Below, in pieces: positions 54,619 to 64,000 of a DNA stretch of 64,000 nucleotides. The notes below the pieces were generated by a model. The model did not search any database. It was not told where the DNA came from and was given only the letters and a program-made list of their open reading frames with translations. Origin of the DNA: Arsukibacterium sp. UBA3155 (GTDB taxonomy: Bacteria > Pseudomonadota > Gammaproteobacteria > Enterobacterales > Alteromonadaceae). The stretch covers positions 231,300-295,299 of the forward strand of contig DEYP01000019.1 in NCBI GenBank assembly GCA_002364615.1, in the 5' to 3' direction. Both the position numbers and the translations under genes were made by a program. The first letter of the stretch is position 1; every line of letters begins with the position of its first letter.

Positions 54619-55857
54619 ATGCAATTTACCGATTTAAACCTGTCGAACGATATTCTAAAAGCCATTAGCGACAAAGGCTACACCTCACCGTCACCCATTC
54701 AACAGCACGCTATTCCGGCCGTATTATCAGGCAAGGACTTAATGGCCGCGGCCCAGACCGGCACCGGCAAAACCGCAGGCTTCACCCTGCCGCTATTACA
54801 CATGTTAAGCGAGGGCAGTAGCCAGGGCCGCAAAGTGCAGGCCAACCAGGTACGGGCGCTTATTTTAACGCCCACCCGTGAACTGGCAGCGCAAATTGCC
54901 GAAAGTGTAAAAGTGTATGGTAAATACCTGCCACTGCGCTCAGCCGTAGTATTTGGTGGCGTTAGCATTAACCCACAGCTGATGGCTCTGCGCAAAGGCG
55001 TGGACATTCTGATCGCCACGCCAGGCCGGTTACTGGACTTATATCAGCAAAACGCCATGCGTTTTACCCAGTTAGAAGTATTGGTGCTGGATGAAGCCGA
55101 CCGCATGCTGGATATGGGCTTTATCCGCGACATTAAAAAAATTCTGGCACTGTTACCGGCCAAACGGCAGAACTTGTTGTTCTCGGCTACCTTTTCCAAC
55201 GAAATCCGTACCCTGGCTAAAGGCTTGTTGCACAACCCTGTAGAAGTCACGGTAACACCACCTAACAGCACCGTTGAAAAAATAGAGCAGTGGGTCTATC
55301 CGGTAGATAAAAACCAGAAAGCCGCCGCGTTAATTGCGCTGGCCAAACAACATAACTGGCAGCAGGTACTGGTATTTACCCGTACCAAGCACGGTGCCAA
55401 TAAACTGAGTTTACAGCTGGAAAAAGCCGGCATCAGCGCTTTGGCTATTCATGGTAATAAAAGCCAGAACGCCCGCACCAAAGCACTGGCCGAGTTTAAA
55501 GCCGGCACTATCCGCGTGCTGGTGGCGACCGATATCGCCGCCCGGGGCCTGGACATCGATATGCTGCCGCAAGTGGTCAATTTTGATTTACCGCATGTTG
55601 CTGAAGATTACGTGCACCGTATTGGCCGCACCGGCCGTGCTGGTAAATCGGGTCAGGCAATATCGTTAGTATGTGCTGATGAATCAAAAGAACTGGCCGG
55701 CATTGAGCGTTTAACCAAACAGCAAATTCCACGGCAGGTGGTAGCCGGGTTTGAGCCGGTGCAGCAATTGGCTGACAGTAACCCAAACAGCAAACCTTAC
55801 CGGCCGAAAAAGCCAAAAACAGAGCACCGTGACGGCCGTCGCTCGCCCCGCAGTTAA
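54619..55857 (+). CDS. rhlE: DEAD-box RNA helicase, RhlE type
   Basis: A 412-residue ATP-dependent RNA helicase. The motifs appear in order: Q motif ([14 protein letters not shown]), I (AAQTGTGKT), Ia (PTRELAAQ), II ([13 protein letters not shown]), III (SATFS), V ([12 protein letters not shown]) and VI ([10 protein letters not shown]). The C-terminus is short and basic ([15 protein letters not shown]), the RhlE pattern. It likely acts in ribosome assembly or RNA turnover in the cytoplasm. It has no link to the neighbouring surface genes. Confidence 0.94.
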   Translation: MQFTDLNLSNDILKAISDKGYTSPSPIQQHAIPAVLSGKDLMAAAQTGTGKTAGFTLPLLHMLSEGSSQGRKVQANQVRALILTPTRELAAQIAESVKVYGKYLPLRSAVVFGGVSINPQLMALRKGVDILIATPGRLLDLYQQNAMRFTQLEVLVLDEADRMLDMGFIRDIKKILALLPAKRQNLLFSATFSNEIRTLAKGLLHNPVEVTVTPPNSTVEKIEQWVYPVDKNQKAAALIALAKQHNWQQVLVFTRTKHGANKLSLQLEKAGISALAIHGNKSQNARTKALAEFKAGTIRVLVATDIAARGLDIDMLPQVVNFDLPHVAEDYVHRIGRTGRAGKSGQAISLVCADESKELAGIERLTKQQIPRQVVAGFEPVQQLADSNPNSKPYRPKKPKTEHRDGRRSPRS

Positions 55858-55911
55858 TCAAGGATAGAGCAGATACCGCCCTGTCGGTATTTATACAGTA
55901 CTTATATCAAT

Positions 55912-55933
55912 GCCACGTTACTTACGTGGCTTT
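55912..55933 (+). terminator. Possible terminator after rhlE
   Basis: A 7-bp stem (GCCACGT / ACGTGGC) with a 5-base loop followed by TTT, 54 bp after the rhlE stop. The T tract is short. Confidence 0.45.
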
Positions 55934-56038
55934 GAAAAGTTCACTTCCCCAAAATTAAGCTGAATATAAACTGAATAGTGCTTGACGTTGTTAACAATTG
56001 CGGTTGAAATGTGCACTGTTGAGCTTATTGAGCTGCCC

Positions 56039-56899
56039 ATGCCGCAAAAATTTCATTTTATTTCTGGTTTACCCCGTTCTGGTTCAACCCTTCTCGCCGG
56101 TATTCTTCGCCAAAACCCGCGCTTTCATGCCTCTATGACAAGCCCGGTAGTAGGATTAGTTAATGGTGCACTCGAGCAAATGGGCGCTGCCAGCGAGTCT
56201 TACTCCTTTTTTGACGAAGCAAAACGTAAGCGCATTTGTCGCGCCTTATTCGATGCCTATTACGCCGATAAACCGCAACCGGTTATTTTTGACACCAGTC
56301 GCAACTGGACAGCCAGGCTGCATCAGCTAGTAGAGCTGGTTGACGATTTTAAAGTGATTTGCTGCGTACGGAATCCGGCCTGGATTATGGACAGCTTTGA
56401 AGTTATATATCGCAAAAACCCCTTTGACTACAGCCGCATGTTTAATGCCGCCAATCGGCAAACGGTTTATAGCCGTTGTGAGTCATTAATTAATGCCGGT
56501 GGTGCGGTAGGTGCTGCCTGGACAGCATTAAAAGAAGCCTATTACGGCGAATACTCCGATAGATTACTGTTGGTAGATTACGACCTGCTGTGTCAGCACC
56601 CTGTGCGGACGCTGGAACTCATTTATCAATTTCTTGGCGAAACACCGTTTAAACACGACTTTGAACAGGTAGATTACGAAGAAAGCGAATTTGACCAAAA
56701 GTTAGGCGTTAAAGGGCTGCATACGGTGAGAAAAAAAGTTGATTTTAAACAACGCCGCAGCATTTTACCGCCCGATTTATTTGTGAAATATCAGGATATG
56801 GATTTCTGGCAAGATCAGGCCGGCACTGCCGCCAACATTATAGCTGGCAAAAAAACCACTAAGCTCGCTAGCGCAGACACGGAAACATCATCACTATGA
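56039..56899 (+). CDS. P-loop sulfotransferase-family protein
   Basis: A 286-residue sulfotransferase-like protein with the PAPS-binding P-loop GLPRSGST at residues 10-17 (FHFISGLPRSGSTLLAGIL) and a 3'-phosphate-binding-type segment (VICCVRNPAWIMDSFE). The ATG at 56039 is preferred over a TTG at 55982, because the beta strand before the P-loop then begins near the N-terminus. Its TGA stop overlaps the ATG of the giant adhesin gene (ATGA). The pairing suggests it modifies the adhesin or an associated glycan, which is inference. PAPS itself must be made elsewhere. Confidence 0.87.
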   Translation: MPQKFHFISGLPRSGSTLLAGILRQNPRFHASMTSPVVGLVNGALEQMGAASESYSFFDEAKRKRICRALFDAYYADKPQPVIFDTSRNWTARLHQLVELVDDFKVICCVRNPAWIMDSFEVIYRKNPFDYSRMFNAANRQTVYSRCESLINAGGAVGAAWTALKEAYYGEYSDRLLLVDYDLLCQHPVRTLELIYQFLGETPFKHDFEQVDYEESEFDQKLGVKGLHTVRKKVDFKQRRSILPPDLFVKYQDMDFWQDQAGTAANIIAGKKTTKLASADTETSSL

Positions 56900-59800
56900 A
56901 GAATTTTTTACTCACTAGCTTGTCATCTGTTTTGCTGCCCATTGCCGGCTATGCTGCACAACCCATGGGCAGTTACCAGCGCAGCTACCTGAGTGCAGCA
57001 GCGCCTTCTGCAAACGGCATACTCTCTAGCGGTACTAGCCATAAACAGCCACTTTCTGCTACCAATACCCAAGCAGACACCGCCGATATGCAGCTTGAAC
57101 TGCAGCAGGCTATGCCCGTAAACGAGCTGTTTATTGTGGATGCAGCACTGAATGCCGCGGATAAAGCTATCTTGCGCCGGGCAATAAAACCAGGGGTGGC
57201 GTGGGTAGAACTGGAAGGCACAAGCTCTGGGTTAGCACAGCTGAAACAGGCACTGGCACCTTATGCTAATTTGGCAACAGTGCGTATATTTTCCCATGCT
57301 AGCGCCGGTGCGCTGTCGCTAGGTGGCAGCCATGTTGATGCAAACAGCTTAATGCAGCACCCCGACACTTTTAGCGTGCTAAATAAAGCATTGCGTAAAG
57401 GCGGCGATTTACTGTTTTACGGCTGCGAATTAGCGCAAGGTGCTGACGGTGAACAGTTTATTGATATTCTAAAAAACAATACCCATGTAGATATAGCGGC
57501 CTCGAATAACCTTACCGGCAATGCCGCTTTGGGCGGTGACTGGGATTTAGAAATTCATAAGGGCGACATCAACGCCTCCCCACTGGAACAGTCAATAGCA
57601 CTAAAAGACTTCACTAGTGTTTTAGAAACGTTCAACTTTACCGTTTCAGATGTAACAAACCAGGGCGGAACAACAAGCGCTGATGATGTTATTGTCAATG
57701 AATCGGGTCCCAGCACAAACTTCTCTCTAGTCGTTAATGGTGCAACTCGAGGTGTTGATGCTAATGCAGCGTTTCGTGAATATGCCTACTTGGGTTATGA
57801 CGGCGGTATGGGCACTGAAACCTCCGTTACTTTAAGCTTTACGGGAAGTCAAACATTTGATCCGGCTAGTTTACATATCACTAACTGGACATATGGTACT
57901 GCTACTTTTACGTTTACCAGTAACATCAGTGGCAGTGTTTCAACCTCATCTTTAGGATTCGGAACTAGCCAACCTGTTAATCTGTCGGCCTTGGCAGCCA
58001 ATACCTCTGTTATTACCATAACAGCCAATGTCCCATTTAAAGCTGGGTTAGATGACATAGTATTAGAAAACATTGTTGCACCTGACACCACACCGCCAAC
58101 CTCTTCTATTGTAGTCGCCGATACCGCATTAAGAGTGGGTGAAAGCTCGCTGGTGACGATCACATTCAGTGAAACCGTTGTTGGTTTTACCAACGCCGAT
58201 TTAACTATTGCCAATGGCGCACTAAGTGCAGTCAGCAGCGTCAATGGCGGCATTACCTGGACAGCAACCCTGACGCCAACTGGCGGCGTTACCGATACTA
58301 CCAATGTGATTACGCTGAATAATACCGGAGTTACTGATCTAGCAGGCAATGCAGGCACAGGCTCCACGAACTCAAATAATTACGCCATCGATACCGTCCG
58401 TCCAACGGCGTCCATTGTGGTTTCCGATACGGCATTAAGCATGGGCGAAACGTCGCTGGTTACGTTCACATTCAGTGAAGCGGTAACCGGCTTTACCACC
58501 GCCGATCTCACCACCGCTAACGGCGCAACAAGCGGGTTGAGCTCCAGCGATGGTGGCATTACCTGGACTGCGACGTTAACGCCCACCGCCAACGTTACCG
58601 ATGCCAGCAATGTGATTACGCTGGATAACACCGGCGTTGCTGATGCCGCCGGCAATGCCGGTAGTGGCACCACCGATTCCAATAATTATGCTATTGATAC
58701 TGCGCGGCCAACCGCTAGCATAGTCGTGTCAGATACCGCGCTTGCAGCAGGCGAAACCTCGCTGGTTACCTTTACCTTTAGTGAGGCCGTTACTGGTTTT
58801 ACTATCGCCGATCTCACCACCGCTAACGGCGCAACAAGCGGGTTGAGCTCTAGCGATGGTGGCATTACCTGGACTGCGACGTTAACGCCATCCGCTGGTG
58901 TCACCGATGCCAGCAATGTGATTACGCTGGATAATACTGGTATTGTTGATACAGCAGGCAATGCAGGCAGCGGCACTACGGATTCTGGCAATTACGCCAT
59001 AGATACCACGGCACCTAATGTGGCTTCCGTTACCGTACCGGCCAACGCAACTTACGTTAGTGGGCAAAACCTGGATTTCACCATTAGCTTTGGCGAAAAC
59101 GTCACGGTAAACACCGGCGGCGGCACGCCACAACTAAGCCTGACGGTAGGGGCTACCACACGCCAGGCGAGCTATGTCAGTGGCTCAGGCAGTAGTGCCT
59201 TATTGTTCCGTTATACCGTGCAAAGTGGTGACGCTGACAGCGACGGTATAGCTATCGGCACCTTAGCCAGCAATGGTGGCATGCTAAGAGATGCGGCTGG
59301 TAATAATGCTAATTTGACATTGAACTCAGTAGGTTCGACAGCATCCGTGTTAGTGGATGCGGTAGCGCCAATTGTATCTTCGGTCAACGTACCTGCTAAT
59401 GGCACTTATGTTAGTGGGCAGAATTTAGACTTCAGCATTAACTTTAGCGAAAACGTCACAGTAAACACCGGTGGCGGCACGCCGCAATTGGCCATTGCCG
59501 TGGGCGCAACAACCCGCCAGGCAAGCTACATTAGCGGCAGTGGGTCCTCCGCGATACTGTTTAGCTATACCGTTCAAGCTGGTGATAACGACAGCGATGG
59601 TATTAGTATCGGCACCTTGTCTGCCAATGGCGGCACCTTAAGCGATACAACAGGTAACAATGCCACCCTAACCTTAAATAGCGTAGGGGCAACCACCTCG
59701 GTATTAGTTGATGCCTCAGTACCCACTGTGGCTTCTGTTACCGTACCCGCCAATGCCACTTACGTCAGTGGGCAAAACCTGGATTTTGCGGTGAACTTTG

Positions 59801-62800
59801 ATGAAAGCGTCACGGTCAACACAGCAGGTGGTACACCGCAATTGGCCATTACCGTGGGTGCAACCACTCGACAAGCGAGCTATGCAAGTGGCTCAGGCAG
59901 CAGTGCCTTATTGTTCCGCTATACTGTACAAACGGGTGATAACGACACCGATGGTATAAGCATTGGCACCTTGTCTGCCAATGGCGGCACGTTACGGGAT
60001 GCTGGAAACAATGACGCGACCTTAACCTTAAATAGTGTAGGGGCCACTACCGCAGTATTGGTTGATGCCGTGGCACCTGATGTGCCATCAGTACCTGATC
60101 TTACAACAGGCTCTGATACCGGCGCATCCAGCACCGACAATATCACTTTTGACACCACTCCTACCTTTGCGGGTACCGCAGAGCCAAATAGCACGGTGAC
60201 AATAACGTCTTCGATTGATGGCAGCCTGGGTAATACTGTCGCCGATGGCTCAGGTAACTGGTCATTTACCGGCAGCGGCGTAACGGCGGGTAACCACAAT
60301 ATCACTGCGCAAGCTGCTGACACCGCAGGAAATACATCGGCTGCGTCCGGTGCCCTTAGTATCAACATTGACACCACTGTACCCGCGATTAGTTATGCCG
60401 CCTTTGACCAAAATCAGGTAACCACCGAGAACCAGACAGCGCTGAGTGTAACGGTTAATGGTGCAGAAATTGGCACGACTGCAAGCTATAGCATTAGCAG
60501 TAGTGGCGGTGGAACCGCCGTAACAGCGTCTAATCTGGCGGTTACTGAAGCTGCGCAACAATTTACCGGCATAGACCTATCGGGCCTGGCTGACGGTGCA
60601 ATTGAACTTAGCTTTACATTGACAGACACTGCCGGAAACACCCGGAATGTTCTAAATTATCTGTACAAAGATTTGTCAGCCCCGGTAAACAATGTACCTA
60701 CGGCGGTAACGGTTAGTACGGTAGAAACCCTGGCGTTTATCGGCGCAAACCTTATAAGCGTAACCGAAACCAGTGAACTTACCACCGTGCTGAGCGTCAG
60801 TAGCGGCAGTTTTTATGTCGACGAGGGTGCTGCTTCCTGTATGACAATTACCGGCAACAATAGCGGTAGTGTGTCGATTACAGGCCTGGCATCAAACGTC
60901 AATGATGTGTTGGCCACACTGGTTTATACCCCAGATGCGGCCGGTGACTTTATCATTTCTGTCGTATCTACCGATCAATTTAGCAACAGCGATACGGATA
61001 CCATTGCGCTGTCAGTTACGGCTAGTGCTTTACTGGCAACATCGGCACTAGACTCTGGTCTGGATGCGACAATAGACACCAACTTTGATACCGACAAAAA
61101 CGACGGTGACGGCTTAAGCCTGCGTGAAGCGCTGCATTATGCGCGTAGCGGCGACACCATTACCTTCGATTTGGATAGCAGCACCGCCGGTAACCAAGGC
61201 GGTACTATAAGCTTAAATGGCACCGCTTTGGTAATGGCGCACAGAGGTGTGACGCTTAACGGTGATGTAGATGATAACGGTACTACAGACGTTACCGTTT
61301 CCGCCGGGAACAATGGCCGCGTGCTAACCATGAACGCCAATGTTACAAACATCACCATCGAGTCGATGACCCTAACGGGCGGCTCTGCAGTTTCTGGTGG
61401 TGCTATTTATATGGACGCCGGTAGCAGCTTAACTACAAAGAACGCCGAAATCAGCAACAACAATGCGATATCCGGTGCTGCAGTTTATGCCGTGCAGGGG
61501 GCAAGCCTGACGCTGATCAATACGGCAATGAGCGGCAATAATACCGACTCACATGGTGGCGCCATTTATCTGGCGGACAACGGTACCGTGTTGAACCTGA
61601 TTAACAGTACCTTAAGGGGTAACTATACGTCGGGCGAGAGTGCGCAAGGTGGTGCTATTTATGCGTTGAACGGCGCTACGGTAAATACAGTAAACAGCAC
61701 ACTTAGCGGTAACAAGACAATCGGCAATTTTTCTGCTGGCGGCGCAGTGCGCTTAGACAATGCAACCGGTAACTTCTACAACAGTACCATTGTAGGTAAT
61801 GCCGCCGCAGGCACCACCGGTGGTGTGTCGGCCAATAGCAGCGTGAATTTTGTTAATACCGTGGTGGCTGGTAATACGGCAGGCACCGGTGCAACAGCAG
61901 ATAATAGCGGCTCGGCAATAGCGACCGGCGGCACGCTGGCAGACACCAGTGGGCCTGTTACCAGTGCCATTAACAGCTATTTCGGCAGCGTGGCCGATAT
62001 TGTCAGTGATAGCAACAGTTTAAATGGCCAGGGTACCGATAACCTGCTGCTGGGTAACCTTGCCTTTAATGCTGCAGGTAAAGTACTTACGCACCGTCCG
62101 TTGAATGGCAGTGCTTTAGTTGCCGCTGGCATCAATGCCAACCTTCCCGTTGATACTTACGACCTGGACAATGACACTAACACTACTGAGGCGTTGCCAG
62201 TGGATGCCAATGGCCGTGCGCGCATCAGTGGCATTGTCGATATTGGTGCCGTTGAGGGCAATGCTACCCCTGTACTAAGCAATGTTAACGGCGGCGCTAA
62301 CTATGTTGAAGGTGACGTTGGCGTACTAATAGACAGCAATGCCACGGTAAGTGATGACGACTTAGACGCACGTAATAGCGGTGCGGGTGATTACAACGGA
62401 GCAGCGCTAACTCTGGTGCGCCAGGGTGGCGCAATAACCACAGATGTATTTGGCTTTAACGATGGCAATGGCATTAGTTTGTTTAGTGCCAGCCTGCTGA
62501 AAAACGGCCAGAGCATTGCCAGTGTTAACAGCAGTGTTGCCGGCCAACTTAGCCTGAGCTTCACCAACGTCAACGGCGAAACGCCTACCCGTGCTGATGT
62601 TGCGGTAATATTACAACAACTTACCTTTAGCTCCAGTAGTGATGAGCCAGGCAGCAATGCCAGCATCAGTGTTACCTTTACCGATGACGAAAGTGCCAGT
62701 GCAACTGCCATTGCGGTGCTTAGCATTACTGACGTTAATGACCCTCCGGTCTTTACTGTCTCTGCGCTAAACCCAAGCTATACCGAAAACGGGCCAGCGG

Positions 62801-64000
62801 TTGCGGTATTCTCCAGCGCCAGTGGCAACGCGGTAGAGTCCAGCCAGACTATCGAAGGCTTTTACCTGAGCATTGCCGATGTTGTGGATGGCAGCAATGA
62901 AGTTCTGAATATCTACGGCGAGGATTTGCCGCTGGTTGAACGGCTAGGTATTTCAAGTGCAGGCCAACCTTTGCATTTCGAGGTTACCTTTGCTGGTGCA
63001 ACGGCGACGGTCTATATCGGCGCGGAGGACATTGACCCGGCTGATATGCCTGCGGTTATTGACAGCATAACCTATCGAAACACCAGTGAAAATCCAGGTA
63101 CCATAAATCGGATTATAACCCTGGTCCGTGCACTGGACAGCGGTGACTCTAATAATGGCGGCTCTAACAGCAGCCTCATCAATACGGCTTCTACTGTCAC
63201 GGTAAATGCTGTAAATGATGCGCCTGTTATTACGGTGACGCCACCGCTTACTATCAACCAAGGTGTGTTTTATGATTATACCCCTATTGCATCAGACATT
63301 GATCCAGATGCAACACTGACATTTGATGCGGTAAATTTACCAGGCTGGTTAACCGTCGATACCTCAAACGGTCGTATATTTGGTACACCGCAACAAAGTG
63401 ATGTCGGCGTTTACCCATTTGAAATTTTTATTCGCGTCAGTGATGGTATCGAGCAAGTTTGGTCTTCACCATTTATTATCACTGTTGTGAATGTTAACGA
63501 TGCACCGACGATTAGCGGTTCACCAGCGACAACTGTGGCACAAGACACTGCCTACAACTTTGTACCCACCGCAGCCGATGTGGATACGGATACGACGTTG
63601 ACTTTTAGCATCACCAATAAGCCAAGCTGGGCAATGTTTAACAGTGCAACTGGCGCCTTAAGCGGCACGCCGGCTAACAGTGATGTGGGCGTGACTAATG
63701 CAGTTATAATTAGTGTGTCGGATGGTAGTTTAAGTGCGACATTACCGGCCTTTAATCTGAGTGTCACCAATGTCAATGACGCTCCAACGATTAGCGGTTC
63801 ACCAGCTACGACCATAGCGCAAGGTGCTTTATATAGCTTTACACCTACAGCAACTGACATAGATGCTGATGCTGCTCTGACTTTTAGCGTTACCAATAAA
63901 CCAAGCTGGGCAATGTTTAACAGTGCAACTGGGGCCTTAAGCGGCGCGCCGGCTAACAGTGATGTGGGCGTGACTAATGCAGTTATAATTAGTGTGTCGG
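56896..64000 (+). CDS. Giant DUF4347 / Ig-repeat / cadherin-like adhesin (partial, open at window end)
   Basis: An uninterrupted frame of over 2368 codons that runs off the window. Order: signal peptide (MKNFLLTSLSSVLLPIAG), DUF4347 domain (about 76-235; ELFIVDAAL, LLFYGCELAQGADG), a beta-rich region, three 102-residue Ig-like repeats (402-706), three 118-residue repeats (707-1060), another Ig-like repeat with PTFAGTAEPNS (1061-1160), a right-handed beta-helix region (about 1400-1790; SGGAIYMDAGSS, NSTLSGN) ending in the IVDIGAVEGN motif of choice-of-anchor Q proteins, and cadherin-like/He_PIG repeats from 2107 (NDAPTISGSPA, GTPANSDVGV). It is a surface or secreted adhesin. The true end and the anchoring or secretion signal lie beyond 64000. 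Confidence 0.9.
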   Translation, partial: MKNFLLTSLSSVLLPIAGYAAQPMGSYQRSYLSAAAPSANGILSSGTSHKQPLSATNTQADTADMQLELQQAMPVNELFIVDAALNAADKAILRRAIKPGVAWVELEGTSSGLAQLKQALAPYANLATVRIFSHASAGALSLGGSHVDANSLMQHPDTFSVLNKALRKGGDLLFYGCELAQGADGEQFIDILKNNTHVDIAASNNLTGNAALGGDWDLEIHKGDINASPLEQSIALKDFTSVLETFNFTVSDVTNQGGTTSADDVIVNESGPSTNFSLVVNGATRGVDANAAFREYAYLGYDGGMGTETSVTLSFTGSQTFDPASLHITNWTYGTATFTFTSNISGSVSTSSLGFGTSQPVNLSALAANTSVITITANVPFKAGLDDIVLENIVAPDTTPPTSSIVVADTALRVGESSLVTITFSETVVGFTNADLTIANGALSAVSSVNGGITWTATLTPTGGVTDTTNVITLNNTGVTDLAGNAGTGSTNSNNYAIDTVRPTASIVVSDTALSMGETSLVTFTFSEAVTGFTTADLTTANGATSGLSSSDGGITWTATLTPTANVTDASNVITLDNTGVADAAGNAGSGTTDSNNYAIDTARPTASIVVSDTALAAGETSLVTFTFSEAVTGFTIADLTTANGATSGLSSSDGGITWTATLTPSAGVTDASNVITLDNTGIVDTAGNAGSGTTDSGNYAIDTTAPNVASVTVPANATYVSGQNLDFTISFGENVTVNTGGGTPQLSLTVGATTRQASYVSGSGSSALLFRYTVQSGDADSDGIAIGTLASNGGMLRDAAGNNANLTLNSVGSTASVLVDAVAPIVSSVNVPANGTYVSGQNLDFSINFSENVTVNTGGGTPQLAIAVGATTRQASYISGSGSSAILFSYTVQAGDNDSDGISIGTLSANGGTLSDTTGNNATLTLNSVGATTSVLVDASVPTVASVTVPANATYVSGQNLDFAVNFDESVTVNTAGGTPQLAITVGATTRQASYASGSGSSALLFRYTVQTGDNDTDGISIGTLSANGGTLRDAGNNDATLTLNSVGATTAVLVDAVAPDVPSVPDLTTGSDTGASSTDNITFDTTPTFAGTAEPNSTVTITSSIDGSLGNTVADGSGNWSFTGSGVTAGNHNITAQAADTAGNTSAASGALSINIDTTVPAISYAAFDQNQVTTENQTALSVTVNGAEIGTTASYSISSSGGGTAVTASNLAVTEAAQQFTGIDLSGLADGAIELSFTLTDTAGNTRNVLNYLYKDLSAPVNNVPTAVTVSTVETLAFIGANLISVTETSELTTVLSVSSGSFYVDEGAASCMTITGNNSGSVSITGLASNVNDVLATLVYTPDAAGDFIISVVSTDQFSNSDTDTIALSVTASALLATSALDSGLDATIDTNFDTDKNDGDGLSLREALHYARSGDTITFDLDSSTAGNQGGTISLNGTALVMAHRGVTLNGDVDDNGTTDVTVSAGNNGRVLTMNANVTNITIESMTLTGGSAVSGGAIYMDAGSSLTTKNAEISNNNAISGAAVYAVQGASLTLINTAMSGNNTDSHGGAIYLADNGTVLNLINSTLRGNYTSGESAQGGAIYALNGATVNTVNSTLSGNKTIGNFSAGGAVRLDNATGNFYNSTIVGNAAAGTTGGVSANSSVNFVNTVVAGNTAGTGATADNSGSAIATGGTLADTSGPVTSAINSYFGSVADIVSDSNSLNGQGTDNLLLGNLAFNAAGKVLTHRPLNGSALVAAGINANLPVDTYDLDNDTNTTEALPVDANGRARISGIVDIGAVEGNATPVLSNVNGGANYVEGDVGVLIDSNATVSDDDLDARNSGAGDYNGAALTLVRQGGAITTDVFGFNDGNGISLFSASLLKNGQSIASVNSSVAGQLSLSFTNVNGETPTRADVAVILQQLTFSSSSDEPGSNASISVTFTDDESASATAIAVLSITDVNDPPVFTVSALNPSYTENGPAVAVFSSASGNAVESSQTIEGFYLSIADVVDGSNEVLNIYGEDLPLVERLGISSAGQPLHFEVTFAGATATVYIGAEDIDPADMPAVIDSITYRNTSENPGTINRIITLVRALDSGDSNNGGSNSSLINTASTVTVNAVNDAPVITVTPPLTINQGVFYDYTPIASDIDPDATLTFDAVNLPGWLTVDTSNGRIFGTPQQSDVGVYPFEIFIRVSDGIEQVWSSPFIITVVNVNDAPTISGSPATTVAQDTAYNFVPTAADVDTDTTLTFSITNKPSWAMFNSATGALSGTPANSDVGVTNAVIISVSDGSLSATLPAFNLSVTNVNDAPTISGSPATTIAQGALYSFTPTATDIDADAALTFSVTNKPSWAMFNSATGALSGAPANSDVGVTNAVIISVS
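58099..59016 (+). repeat. Three tandem 306-bp Ig-like repeats
   Basis: Copies start at 58099, 58405 and 58711, a period of exactly 306 bp (102 codons). Each encodes (T/A)SIVV(A/S)DTAL, ETSLVTFTFSEAVTGFT, GGITWTATLTP and NYAID. Copies 2 and 3 are nearly identical in DNA over long stretches. Confidence 0.88.
59014..60075 (+). repeat. Three tandem 354-bp Ig-like repeats
   Basis: Copies start at 59014, 59368 and 59722 (118 codons each). Each encodes VPAN(A/G)TYVSGQNLDF, VTVNT(G/A)GGTPQL, RQASY, GISIGTLS-type and LTLNSVGAT-type segments. Confidence 0.88.
63496..64000 (+). repeat. Tandem 279-bp cadherin-like repeats
   Basis: Units begin at 63496 and 63775 with a 279-bp period and continue past the window. 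A more diverged copy starts at 63214. The DNA of the two latter copies is nearly identical around PSWAMFNSATGALSG and NSDVGVTNAVIISVSDG. Confidence 0.88.

Noticed and set aside
58099-60075. Direct repeats as a possible CRISPR array
   Set aside because: The repeat units are 306 and 354 bp, coding and contiguous, with no short repeats separated by unique spacers.
57849-63896. Many open frames of 60-170 codons on the minus strand, rich in Val, Ala, Pro and Ser
   Set aside because: They are antisense shadows of the repeat-rich adhesin. The plus frame is continuous from 56896 and has a signal peptide and known domains.

Overview
The window looks like a chromosomal segment of an aquatic gammaproteobacterium of the Alteromonadales (Rheinheimera/Arsukibacterium/Alishewanella-like). 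This is inferred from three long TonB-dependent receptors, a starch/maltodextrin locus with a flavin-dependent halogenase gene, many secreted peptidases and lipoproteins, DUF4124 proteins and a giant Ig-repeat adhesin. No rRNA, tRNA, CRISPR array or intact insertion sequence was found by eye.

Region 1 (1-18 kb) is mostly core metabolism. It holds two tandem PlsC-type acyltransferases, divergent speA and speE (polyamines), a TonB receptor, an OmpA-like lipoprotein, two DUF4124 proteins, proB without proA, a short GlpD-like oxidase and argA. A three-gene operon follows (DUF350 membrane protein, DUF1190 lipoprotein, glutathionylspermidine-synthase-like ATP-grasp enzyme), then an M13 peptidase. 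Several genes bear on arginine, glutamate and polyamine metabolism.

Region 2 (18-28 kb) has a periplasmic solute-binding-like protein, a large S9 peptidase, and then a run of small, mostly plus-strand, partly AT-rich accessory genes (DUF3224, NTF2-like, Fes-like esterase, hypotheticals, small membrane proteins). Imperfect inverted repeats lie between some of them. A beta-barrel protein closes the region.

Region 3 (28-48 kb) is a maltodextrin/starch utilisation locus: malQ with a small AraC-type regulator, two SusC-like TonB receptors, a tryptophan-halogenase-family protein, a GH13 lipoprotein, a pectin-acetylesterase-like hydrolase, OsmC, a degenerate HD-like protein and a 1334-residue pullulanase lipoprotein. 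Three palindromes sharing the core TGNATACGTATNCA sit upstream of the araC/malQ pair and of both receptors, suggesting one LacI-type regulon. A long hairpin plus an intrinsic terminator separates the first receptor from the halogenase.

Region 4 (48-54.5 kb) is a compact cluster: two paralogous membrane-anchored SGNH hydrolases diverge from a NodU-type carbamoyltransferase, an SxtJ protein and a 50-residue DUF5989 protein. It looks like a conserved but functionally undefined surface-modification system and is the best candidate here for little-described biology.

Region 5 (54.6-64 kb) has an RhlE-type helicase, then a sulfotransferase whose stop codon overlaps the start of a giant DUF4347/Ig/beta-helix/cadherin-like protein. 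That protein stays open to the end of the window (over 2368 codons) and contains several near-identical tandem repeats.
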